Origin: Gemmatimonadales bacterium
GTDB taxonomy: Bacteria; Gemmatimonadota; Gemmatimonadetes; Longimicrobiales; Gaopeijiaceae
Assembly: GCA_020344755.1 (NCBI GenBank)
Contig: CP070829.1
Span: 960,217 to 1,010,655 of the forward strand
Direction: 5' to 3'
DNA length: 50,439 nucleotides
The notes below the pieces were generated by a model that ran no database searches, was not told where the DNA came from, and worked only from the letters and a program-made list of their open reading frames with translations. Shown here one piece after another: positions 34,003 through 41,467 of this stretch (position 1 is its first letter; every line of letters begins with the position of its first letter). Position numbers and translations under genes: made by a program.

Positions 34003-34358
34003 GTCCGTAGGCGGCCATTGGCGATGGATCGGTGGAAAATGGGCCGGAATGTCGAAAAAAGATCTTGATTGCATTGCCCGGAGATCTGGCGTTCTCTGTG
34101 GAGAGAATCCCTACATCGCGTGGGGAGAAACCCTCGGAATCGCCGACAATCGGCTCGAAAACCGCGCAACGGAGCCGAGGTGGACGATCTGTTTCGTGGC
34201 CTCTCGATCCGCCCAAGATTCCGGGTCCGTAGATCTACCCACTTCCCCGATTGCCCTCTCTCCCGGGACCCCTGTATCCTTTTGTCACCCTCCCATCAAA
34301 CCAACTAGGACAGTCAGGCAAGTCCCTGGACCAGTCCAGCCTTCAAAGGGGGCTCCCA
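34003..34358 (+). promoter_or_regulatory. Long non-coding leader of multihaem operon with possible promoter
   Basis: With the terminator and the direct repeat, this makes a 439-bp gap before the first cytochrome gene, one of the two longest gaps in the window. It is visibly richer in A and T than its surroundings (for example GTCGAAAAAAGATCTTGATT near 34059). No convincing gene is seen in it. A candidate sigma-70 promoter is TTGCCC at 34251-34256 and TATCCT at 34275-34280 with an 18-base spacer. AAAGGGGG at 34345-34352 is a plausible ribosome site for the ATG at 34359. I did not find a GG-N10-GC sigma-54 element or a known riboswitch fold. Confidence 0.35.
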
Positions 34359-35855
34359 ATGCGGAAGTCAAATGAGAGAATCCTGAAGGGGCTCGCCGCC
34401 CTCCTGGCTGTATTCACAGCCGTGTCTTGCGTCGACGAGAAGATCGTCGAGCGGATCGTTGAAGTGGAGCGCGAACTCTTCCAGACCCCGTCGGAGGCCG
34501 CCGCCGGAATGCTCGGGTACACCGACATCGAGACCAAGCTGACGGTATGCGGCAACTGCCACGTGGGTCCGCAGTCGAAGTGGGCCACGACCGCCCACGC
34601 GGATGCCTGGGAAGGCCTCCAATCCAGCGGACACGCACAGGAGTTCTGTGAGGGTTGCCATACGGTGAATGAGCTGGGCAACACCCTCACGGAGCTGGCG
34701 GGCTACAACGCCACCGGCGAAGACCGGTACCACGACGTGCAGTGCGAGAGCTGCCATGGCCCGGGTCTGGAGCACGTCACCTCTCCCGAGGATGCCAACA
34801 TCCCGCTGGCCCCCATCGCCACCGGGGTGGACAACACCCAGGGGTGTGGGGAGTGCCACCAGGGTGCCCACCACCCCTTCGTGGAGCAGTGGGAGAACTC
34901 TGGTCACGGCACGCTGAACTCATACCCTGCGGGACGAGACGGCTGCAATGGGTGCCATGAGGCAGGCGGTGTCCTGGCCCGCTGGGGCGAGACCGCGCCC
35001 TACCTGGAACAGGGCGAGCTCCAGCCCCAGACCTGTGCGGTGTGCCACGATCCCCACGGATCCCCCAACCCGGCTCAGCTGCGCTTCCCCATCGGCGGTG
35101 TGGAGATCGAGCAGAACCTGTGCTCGCAGTGCCACAACCGTCGTACGGTTCCGGAGGAAGGCTTCCATGGTCTGCATCCCCATTCACCCGAGACGGCGCT
35201 GCTGAACGGAGAGGCCGGCTTCTTCTTCCCGGGCTCCGGCATCGACCTGGAGCCGGGCCGGATCATCGCTTCCCACGGTTCGTCGGGGAACGAGCGGCTC
35301 TGCGCCACCTGTCACGTGGTCTTCACGACCGTCAACGACGCGGCTACGGGTGAGTTTCTCTTCGAGTCGGTGGGGCACGGCTTCAAGGCCATCCCCTGCC
35401 TCGACCAGGACGGGATTCCCACCAGCGAAGACTGTGAGTTGAGCACCGACACGCGCTCGTTCGAGGGATGCACCGGCGCGGGTTGCCACACGAGTGTGGA
35501 GGGGGTCTTCTCGGCGCTCACCACGGCCACGAGCCGCTTCCAGGACCAGGTGACGACGCTGCACGACCTCCTCGTGCAGGTGGACCCGAACCTGGAGGGA
35601 GTGGGTGGCGAGATCGACCCGAACAACCCCGTCATCACGACGGCCGAGGGCGCCTACTTCAACATGGAGCTCGCGGCGTTCGGGGGATCGAACCGGCCCA
35701 GCGTCGGCCTGACCTACGCCGGTGCGGCGGCGCACAACCCGTTCCTGGTGGAGCAACTCCTCCGGGCCAGCATCAATGCGGTGGTGGCGGAGTACAACCT
35801 GTCCCCCCCGGTGGGTCTGGACATGGGGCTTGTCCTGGGGAAGGGTCTAAACTAG
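34359..35855 (+). CDS. Multihaem c-type cytochrome lipoprotein, 9 haem sites
   Basis: The 498-residue protein begins with a lipoprotein signal (MRKSNERILKG, then TAVSC with cysteine 24). It contains eight CxxCH motifs (CGNCH, CEGCH, CESCH, CGECH, CNGCH, CAVCH, CSQCH, CATCH) and one CX4CH (CTGAGCH), so up to nine c-haems. Roughly the last 120 residues have no haem motif. They contain AEGAYFNMELAAF and AAAHNPFLVEQLLRASINAV, a helical tail with a conserved HNP step common in multihaem cytochromes of the nitrite/hydroxylamine-reductase lineage. As the lipid-anchored member of the operon it could sit on the outer membrane, facing out or in. It is the first gene of the plus-strand cytochrome operon. 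Confidence 0.88.
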   Translation: MRKSNERILKGLAALLAVFTAVSCVDEKIVERIVEVERELFQTPSEAAAGMLGYTDIETKLTVCGNCHVGPQSKWATTAHADAWEGLQSSGHAQEFCEGCHTVNELGNTLTELAGYNATGEDRYHDVQCESCHGPGLEHVTSPEDANIPLAPIATGVDNTQGCGECHQGAHHPFVEQWENSGHGTLNSYPAGRDGCNGCHEAGGVLARWGETAPYLEQGELQPQTCAVCHDPHGSPNPAQLRFPIGGVEIEQNLCSQCHNRRTVPEEGFHGLHPHSPETALLNGEAGFFFPGSGIDLEPGRIIASHGSSGNERLCATCHVVFTTVNDAATGEFLFESVGHGFKAIPCLDQDGIPTSEDCELSTDTRSFEGCTGAGCHTSVEGVFSALTTATSRFQDQVTTLHDLLVQVDPNLEGVGGEIDPNNPVITTAEGAYFNMELAAFGGSNRPSVGLTYAGAAAHNPFLVEQLLRASINAVVAEYNLSPPVGLDMGLVLGKGLN

Positions 35856-35896
35856 AACTCGAACCAGAAAAGCTCACTCCGATGAGCCAGTCAGGG

Positions 35897-35931
35897 CGCA
35901 GGCCGTCCGGTGCGAGACCGGGCGGCCTGTG
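35897..35931 (+). promoter_or_regulatory. Strong intercistronic hairpin between 9-haem and 20-haem genes
   Basis: CAGGCCGTCCGG at 35899-35910 pairs with CCGGGCGGCCTG at 35918-35929 around loop TGCGAGA. The stem is 12 bp with one G-U wobble and extends by two further pairs to 35897 and 35931. No T tract follows, so it is more likely to tune or stabilise the transcript than to end it fully. It overlaps a possible GTG start at 35929 and so argues for a later start of the next gene. Confidence 0.7.
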
Positions 35932-35979
35932 GCCCGTGGCTCTCGTCGAAGGAATAAGAACGGTTCGCACGTGAATGGT

Positions 35980-37713
35980 ATGTTCCGTTGGCTGAGGTCC
36001 CTGCCGACACCGTTTGTGATCTTCACGGCTCTGGTGGCGGTGTCGCTGTTCCTGGCGGGCAGCGTGACGGCCTACCGGACGTTCGACTACATCGAGCACG
36101 ACAACGATTTCTGCATGTCGTGCCACCTCATGGCGCAGCCCTTCGAGCGCTTCGCCTCCAGTGCGCACCGGGATCTCGGCTGCAAGGCCTGCCACAAGCC
36201 GTCCTTCGTTGGACGTACGCAGATGGCGCTCACCCAGGTGGTGGAGAACCCGGAGGAGATCAACGCGCATGCGGAGGTCCCCAACGACAAATGCGCCTCC
36301 TGCCATATCGACGGCGATCGAGAGAAGTGGGCGCTCGTGGCGCGTTCCGCCGGGCACCGGGCACACCTGGAGTCGGAGGACCCGAATCTTCAGGGTCTGC
36401 AATGCGTCCAGTGCCACTCGTCGGGGGTGCATGAGTTCGCGGCCACCGACAGGACTTGTGGGCAGTCGGGATGCCACGACGATGTGACGGTTCGCCTGGG
36501 CCGGATGGGCGACTTCACCATTCACTGCGTGGCCTGTCACTCCTTCAATTCCGTGGTGCAGGTCGACGCGGATCGAGCGGCGGCCCAGACTGCTCTGGCG
36601 CCCTCCAGCAACGAGTGCCTGTCCTGCCACGCCATGCGGACCCTGGTGGAGATGCTGCCCGACGAGCCCCACGCCCAGGTCTGCTCCACCTGCCACAATC
36701 CCCATGAACAGTCGATTCCCGCGGAGGCTGCGCGCAGCTGCGCCACCGTGGGGTGTCATGACGACGTGCTGGATCTCTCCAGCTTCCACAGGGGCCTGGA
36801 CCACGGCTCGGTGGAGAACTGCCTCAGCTGCCACCAGGCCCACCAGTTCAGGCTGGACGGCACCGACTGCCTGAGCTGTCACCAGGACGTCTTCGAGGAC
36901 CAACCCGGTGACCCGGGTCGGATCACGGCGATGGGTGCGGGTGACCTTCCGGGCCCCGGTGGACCCGGTCCGGCACCTCCGGCCTCCGGATCACCGACGC
37001 AGGGGTCCAGACCGACCTTCACCGGGTTCGGCCTGGGACTTCCGCCGAGCAGCTTCCTCCACCTCTCGGCCGCGCAGGTGCAGCAGGAGCGGACACCCCG
37101 GGTTCGCACCGGAGGGATCGTCTTCTCCCACGGGAACCACCGTCAGGTCGAGTGCCTCAGCTGTCACGTCTCCAGCGAGGCGCACGGCCAGCTGACCCTT
37201 CAGAGCATCGATGATTGCCGGAGCTGCCATCACGAGACCCAGGGCATCGCGGAGGACTGTGCCGGATGCCACGCCGCTGACCAGCTCGGCCCTCAGCGGC
37301 TGGTGGCTCGCGACTGGGTCATGGACTTGTCGGTGAGCCCCGGCACGGTTCGGAACATCCCATTCCGCCATGGGGATCACCTCGATGCGGCGACATGCGG
37401 GACGTGCCATCAGGAGGGACTCGCACGCCCCGCCGATACCGCCTCCTGCAATGACTGTCACGAGCAGCACCATGAGTCCCCCTCGGCGGTGGATTGCACG
37501 AACTGTCATGCTCCGCCTCCGAGGAATGCACACTCCCTGGAGTCCCACGTGACGTGCACGGGCTCGGGCTGCCACGAGAGCCCACCGGTTGGACCCGAGG
37601 TGCGGGTGCGGTCCGCCTGTCTCACCTGCCACGGGGACCAGGTAGACCACCAGCCGGGCGGTGAATGCGCGGAGTGTCACGCACTTCCGCGACCCTTAGC
37701 CGGAGAAGACTGA
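35980..37713 (+). CDS. NapC/NirT-anchored giant multihaem cytochrome c, 20 haem sites
   Basis: From the ATG at 35980 the protein has 577 residues; GTG at 35971 and 35929 are alternatives, and no start has a good ribosome site. A single membrane helix (about residues 10-30) is followed by HDNDFCMSCHLM, the CxxCHxM first-haem motif of the NapC/NrfH family that takes electrons from quinol. I count 17 CxxCH and 3 CX4CH motifs, hence 20 haems. A Gly/Pro-rich linker at about residues 306-345 splits them into 11 N-terminal and 9 C-terminal haems. It could link the inner membrane to the outer-membrane module across the periplasm. Its stop overlaps the beta-barrel gene start. Confidence 0.9.
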   Translation: MFRWLRSLPTPFVIFTALVAVSLFLAGSVTAYRTFDYIEHDNDFCMSCHLMAQPFERFASSAHRDLGCKACHKPSFVGRTQMALTQVVENPEEINAHAEVPNDKCASCHIDGDREKWALVARSAGHRAHLESEDPNLQGLQCVQCHSSGVHEFAATDRTCGQSGCHDDVTVRLGRMGDFTIHCVACHSFNSVVQVDADRAAAQTALAPSSNECLSCHAMRTLVEMLPDEPHAQVCSTCHNPHEQSIPAEAARSCATVGCHDDVLDLSSFHRGLDHGSVENCLSCHQAHQFRLDGTDCLSCHQDVFEDQPGDPGRITAMGAGDLPGPGGPGPAPPASGSPTQGSRPTFTGFGLGLPPSSFLHLSAAQVQQERTPRVRTGGIVFSHGNHRQVECLSCHVSSEAHGQLTLQSIDDCRSCHHETQGIAEDCAGCHAADQLGPQRLVARDWVMDLSVSPGTVRNIPFRHGDHLDAATCGTCHQEGLARPADTASCNDCHEQHHESPSAVDCTNCHAPPPRNAHSLESHVTCTGSGCHESPPVGPEVRVRSACLTCHGDQVDHQPGGECAECHALPRPLAGED

Positions 37714-39173
37714 TGCGACGAAGGCGAAGGATCGTCTGCGTCCTCTCCGCCTCCCTCGTTCTGTTCCTTGCGCAGCCGGCCGCGGCCCAGGGTGTGCGCG
37801 GCTGGGCCAGCACCCAGCTCCGGTATCTCGAGATGCAGCCGCTGCAGCTGGATACGGCTCTGGCCGGTGACGTCGTGTACGACGCCGACGGGAATGCACG
37901 GGTCGATGGGCAGCTCATCTGGTGTGCCGAGGCCCCGTGCCCGTACTACAGGCCGGTAGCGGTGCAGGATGCTGTGGTGGGCACCCAGGATATCGGGCTC
38001 ACCGCATGGGGCCTGGGAATGACCGGCCTGAGCGTGACCGTCCTCATGCGCGGCCGGGACCGCGTCTCGGGTGACCTCGACTGGCCCCTGGCGGAGGATC
38101 CATTCGACCTGATGGTCGGCTACGCAGAGCTCCGACGTGGAGGAGCGCGCATCCGCGCCGGCCGGCAGGAGACACCCACCGGCCTCGGCTTCCGGGCCTT
38201 CGACGGCGGTTCTGCCCGCTACGACTGGAGGAACCTCTGGATCGAGGGATTTGGCGGCCGCAGCCTCGCCCGGGGCCTTTCCGAACCGGCCCGCGATGCG
38301 CTTCGTGGGGTCGAGGACTTCGTGCGGGACAAGGATGCCCACCTCTTTGGCGGAGCCGCGGGCTACCGATGGGGAGTCAGCGGCATCGGGCTCCGCTATC
38401 AGCGGGAGATCTGGGCCGACCGGGTGGGCATCCTCTCGGAGAGGGCCTCCGCGGACATCCACACGGTGCTCCCCCTGTCCGTCCGTCTGCGGGGCTCGGT
38501 CGACTACGACATCGCCTTCGATCGCGTCGGAAAGGCGAACATCACGCTCCAGCGCGGATTCCTGGGCGGGCGTCTCATGGCCGAGCTGGAGGCCCGGCGC
38601 TACGTGCCCTATTTCGACCTTTCCACCATCTGGGGCTTCTTCAGCCCGGTGCCCTTCCATGAGGCCGGCATCCGATTGAACGTGGGGCTCTCGAGGGGAA
38701 CGGGCCTGCGCTTGGGTGTCGCTGCCCGGGAGTACGACGACCCCAACGCGGTCACCGTATTCCGCCCGTTGAGGAACCGGGGCTACCGGGCCCAGGCGAA
38801 GGCGATGTGGTCTCCGGCCCAGTGGGCACAGATCGACGCGGGATACGACCTGGATTGGGCGGCCCATAGCTTTCTCCACTCCTTCGATGGGTCCGTGGCC
38901 ACCCAGTGGCGGCCCGAGTTCCGGACCCGCGTCTTCGGAACCAGCTTCCAGCAGTTCGAGGCCTTCCGGCTCGGGGACGGCCGCGCCTACGGCGGCGGTT
39001 TCGGTCTGGAGTGGACGGTGACGGACCGGATCCTTCTGGACGGAGCGATCAGCGTCATCCGGCAGGAAGCCGGACGGGATGGACCCAACGACGCGTGGAG
39101 CCAGACGCGAGCCTCCCTCGGACTTCGGTACGAGTTCGGCGAGGATCCCGGGCTGCGGAGGAGGCGGCGATGA
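37713..39173 (+). CDS. Outer-membrane beta-barrel, candidate porin of a porin-cytochrome conduit
   Basis: The 486-residue product has a basic signal peptide (MRRRRRIVCV, ending AAAQ). The mature protein alternates amphipathic strands with turns throughout, for example GYAELRRGGARIRAGRQE, GLRYQREIWADRVGIL and GYRAQAKAMWSPAQWAQIDAGY, consistent with a large barrel. The final strand (SLGLRYEF) is followed by a short basic tail. No haem motif is present. Sequence family is not recognised with certainty; the call rests on the barrel pattern and on its place between 20-haem and 16-haem cytochrome genes, as in Mtr/Pio and Geobacter Omb clusters. ATG at 37713 overlaps the previous stop, with GGAGAAG upstream. 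Confidence 0.75.
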   Translation: MRRRRRIVCVLSASLVLFLAQPAAAQGVRGWASTQLRYLEMQPLQLDTALAGDVVYDADGNARVDGQLIWCAEAPCPYYRPVAVQDAVVGTQDIGLTAWGLGMTGLSVTVLMRGRDRVSGDLDWPLAEDPFDLMVGYAELRRGGARIRAGRQETPTGLGFRAFDGGSARYDWRNLWIEGFGGRSLARGLSEPARDALRGVEDFVRDKDAHLFGGAAGYRWGVSGIGLRYQREIWADRVGILSERASADIHTVLPLSVRLRGSVDYDIAFDRVGKANITLQRGFLGGRLMAELEARRYVPYFDLSTIWGFFSPVPFHEAGIRLNVGLSRGTGLRLGVAAREYDDPNAVTVFRPLRNRGYRAQAKAMWSPAQWAQIDAGYDLDWAAHSFLHSFDGSVATQWRPEFRTRVFGTSFQQFEAFRLGDGRAYGGGFGLEWTVTDRILLDGAISVIRQEAGRDGPNDAWSQTRASLGLRYEFGEDPGLRRRRR

Positions 39174-40606
39174 GCAGGCTGTTGGCAGGCGCAACCGTGG
39201 TGGTGGCCGTCTTGGCGTGGGTGGGTGTCGGAAGTGCGGTGGAGGCGCCCCTTCCCCGTGCCACCCAGGAGGCGGCCGACACCTTCCCCCACCGCCAGCA
39301 TCAGGGGCTCTTTCCGCTGTGTCAGGGTTGCCACCAGGGGATCTCGACCGGGGACGAGGCACTGCGGATGCCCGAGCCGTCCCTCTGTGCCGAATGCCAC
39401 GACGGGGTGGACCGGGACCGGGTTGAATGGGTCCCCGCCGCCCCGGTTGCCGGCGCGCTGGATTTCTCGCACTCGCGTCACGCCGAGAGGGTCGAGCAGG
39501 GCGGCGAGGCGCCCGTGAGATGCGCCCAGTGCCACGTGAACCCGTCGGGTCCGTCCATGGCCGTGGTTCCGCTGGACGCCGCTCGTTGCTTCGATTGCCA
39601 CGGTGCCGCGCCGGATGACCACTACGAGCAGGGGAACGAGTGCGCCCAATGCCATCGACCCCTGGCCTCGGTGGATGAGGGAGACCGGCGCTTCGCGGAC
39701 TATCCCAGGCCCCTGGGGCACGAGGGAAGGGTGTTCCTGCTCAGGGCCCACGGAGCCGAGGCGCTGGCGGAGGTGAACCGTTGCAGCACCTGCCACGTCG
39801 AGGACCAGTGTGCCGGCTGCCACGTGGACGCGGCTCGTGCACCCATCCCCCAGGTTCCCCGGGCGCCCGGCGATTGGACCGTACCCTGGCTCGAAGCCAA
39901 GTACCCGAAGCCGGACTCGCACCACGCCGAGGACTTCGCGCTCACCCACGGACGCCCTGCGCCGGCGGGACCGGAGTGCTCCACCTGCCATACCCAGGAC
40001 GACTGCGCGGCCTGCCATCTCGCGCCACTGCCCCGACCCGCCGAGGCTTTGCAGGAGCGTCCCCAGGTACGGGCGCCGGGAGTGGGGCTCGAGGATCAGT
40101 TGCCCGGGTCTCACGATACTCCCTTCTTCCTCACCACCCACCCCGTCCTTGCGGCCGCGGGTCCCGATGGATGCGCCAGCTGTCACACCGACAGCTACTG
40201 CGCCGAGTGCCACGATGCACCCCGCTCGCCCGGATATCACCCGCCGAGCTTCGGACTGCGGCACTCGGCGGCCGTGGGCACGCAGGCCCTGGAGTGCTCG
40301 AACTGCCACAGCCGGGTGGCGTTCTGCCGCGAATGCCACGCCGGGCTCGGGTTGGAGGCCAACGGTCGGTTGGGCACCGGGTATCACGATGCCGAGCCGG
40401 TCTGGCTGCTGCGGCATGCCGTGGCGGCCCGCCAGGGTCTCGAGCAGTGCACGTCCTGCCACACCCAAAAGGATTGCCTGCAGTGTCACAGTGCGGTCCT
40501 CGGCGCGTTCAAGGTGAGCCCCCACGGACCCGACTTCGACCCGGAGCGAGCCCGTGCGAAGAATCCGCTGATCTGCCGGGCCTGCCATCTCGGAGGAAAC
40601 CCATGA
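39170..40606 (+). CDS. Periplasmic multihaem c-type cytochrome, 16 haem sites
   Basis: The 478-residue protein has a signal peptide (MSRLLAGATVVV, ending near VGSAVEA) and 16 CxxCH motifs. After an irregular first part with five motifs it shows five successive doublets in which two CxxCH motifs are only 4-5 residues apart, such as CSTCHVEDQCAGCH and CTSCHTQKDCLQCH, before a last single motif. A soluble or peripheral multihaem protein encoded next to a barrel gene would fit an MtrA/PioA-like role inside the porin. The family is not identified. The ATG overlaps the barrel gene stop and GGAGGAGG precedes it, so the two are coupled. Confidence 0.9.
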   Translation: MSRLLAGATVVVAVLAWVGVGSAVEAPLPRATQEAADTFPHRQHQGLFPLCQGCHQGISTGDEALRMPEPSLCAECHDGVDRDRVEWVPAAPVAGALDFSHSRHAERVEQGGEAPVRCAQCHVNPSGPSMAVVPLDAARCFDCHGAAPDDHYEQGNECAQCHRPLASVDEGDRRFADYPRPLGHEGRVFLLRAHGAEALAEVNRCSTCHVEDQCAGCHVDAARAPIPQVPRAPGDWTVPWLEAKYPKPDSHHAEDFALTHGRPAPAGPECSTCHTQDDCAACHLAPLPRPAEALQERPQVRAPGVGLEDQLPGSHDTPFFLTTHPVLAAAGPDGCASCHTDSYCAECHDAPRSPGYHPPSFGLRHSAAVGTQALECSNCHSRVAFCRECHAGLGLEANGRLGTGYHDAEPVWLLRHAVAARQGLEQCTSCHTQKDCLQCHSAVLGAFKVSPHGPDFDPERARAKNPLICRACHLGGNP

Positions 40607-40974
40607 CGATCCGCCCGATTCCGCTGCTGACCTGCGTCCTCGTGTCGCTTTCCCTGGGGGCTTGCAGCCCGCCGGACGACCAGCGCACCGACACCCTGGA
40701 TCCCACGACCGCGGGCCGGGATGTCACGGCCGAGGCCCGGGCGCAGCTCGACTCCGGGAATGCGGCCTTCCGGGCCCGAGACCTGGACGCAGCGCTGGTC
40801 CACTTCACCCGGGTCATCGAGTTGATGCCCGACGATCCCACCGGCTGGTTCGGGGTCTACATGGTGCATGACGCCCGGGGCAACCATGCCGCCGCGGACT
40901 CGGCCATGACCATCGCCCGGTCGCTGGCTCCCGGGGCCTCACTGATCCGAGATACTCTCGGGGAGATGCCGTGA
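40603..40974 (+). CDS. TPR-like lipoprotein, 123 aa
   Basis: A lipobox signal ends SLGAC with cysteine 21. The mature protein carries two helix pairs with tetratricopeptide character: AQLDSGNAAFRARDLDAALVHFTRVIELMPDDP and WFGVYMVHDARGNHAAADSAMTIARSLAP. Such repeats mediate protein contacts. Located in the cytochrome operon, it may help assemble or scaffold the outer-membrane complex. The ATG has GGAGG six bases upstream and overlaps the stop of the 16-haem gene; its own stop overlaps the next start. Confidence 0.75.
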   Translation: MTIRPIPLLTCVLVSLSLGACSPPDDQRTDTLDPTTAGRDVTAEARAQLDSGNAAFRARDLDAALVHFTRVIELMPDDPTGWFGVYMVHDARGNHAAADSAMTIARSLAPGASLIRDTLGEMP

Positions 40975-41450
40975 TGCGCAGACCTTTGTACGTGGCAATC
41001 GGCGTGCTGAGCGTCGCAGGCTTGGGCGGCTGTGCCCCGCACGAGTTCGAGCCCCCGGACCGGGAGCAGCAAGTCGTGCGGGCCGATGCCGAGTTTTCCC
41101 TCGCCCTCTTCGACACGATCACCTGGACGGGCGACCGGCAGCGTGAGCTGGAGGGCAACGTGGTCTATTCGTCGTACTGTCGGAACTGTCACGGTCCGTT
41201 GGGCCGCGGCGGGACGGAGTATGCCGCGAACCGGGACCTGGAGGTTCCGTCCGTCGTGGAGCCGGACTGGCGATTTGCGGAGGCCCGTGACTCGATCCTG
41301 CACCAGATCTTCGTCGGTCACGCCGCGGGCATGCCCACCTGGGGAGTGGCGGGAATCAGCATTCGGGAGATGGATGCGGTGACCTTCTACCTGCAGGAGA
41401 TCCTCCGGCCCGAGATCCTCGGGGAAGACGCCGCGGGCTCCGGCGGCTGA
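40974..41450 (+). CDS. Monohaem class I cytochrome c lipoprotein
   Basis: The 158-residue product has a lipoprotein signal ending GLGGC. It has one haem site, CRNCHGPLGRGG, with a downstream GMPTW that supplies a likely Met axial ligand. The C-terminal helix DAVTFYLQEIL completes the class I cytochrome c fold. It would shuttle or pass electrons to the multihaem proteins or to an oxidase. ATG at 40974 overlaps the TPR gene stop; a GTG at 40971 is directly before it. It is the last gene of the plus-strand operon and ends 17 bp before the convergent 13-haem gene. Confidence 0.88.
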   Translation: MRRPLYVAIGVLSVAGLGGCAPHEFEPPDREQQVVRADAEFSLALFDTITWTGDRQRELEGNVVYSSYCRNCHGPLGRGGTEYAANRDLEVPSVVEPDWRFAEARDSILHQIFVGHAAGMPTWGVAGISIREMDAVTFYLQEILRPEILGEDAAGSGG

Positions 41451-41467
41451 ATCCAGGGCTCGGAGGT

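Noticed and set aside
33978..34358. Cyclic-dinucleotide (GEMM), cobalamin or SAM riboswitch in the cytochrome leader
   Set aside because: I compared the core consensus segments by eye and found none; a covariance-model search would be needed to exclude divergent forms.
34049..34375. 108-residue plus-strand frame in the cytochrome-operon leader
   Set aside because: No ribosome site, no signal or motif, and it runs into the 9-haem gene in another frame. Kept only as a remote possibility of a leader peptide.
35929..35979. GTG at 35929 as start of the 20-haem cytochrome
   Set aside because: It falls within the strong 35897-35931 hairpin and gives an extra Arg/Asn-rich leader; the ATG at 35980 places the membrane helix at the usual distance from the start.
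38987..40588. 533-residue minus-strand frame opposite the 16-haem cytochrome
   Set aside because: It only mirrors the third-position GC bias of the cytochrome gene, and has no signal, motif or ribosome site.
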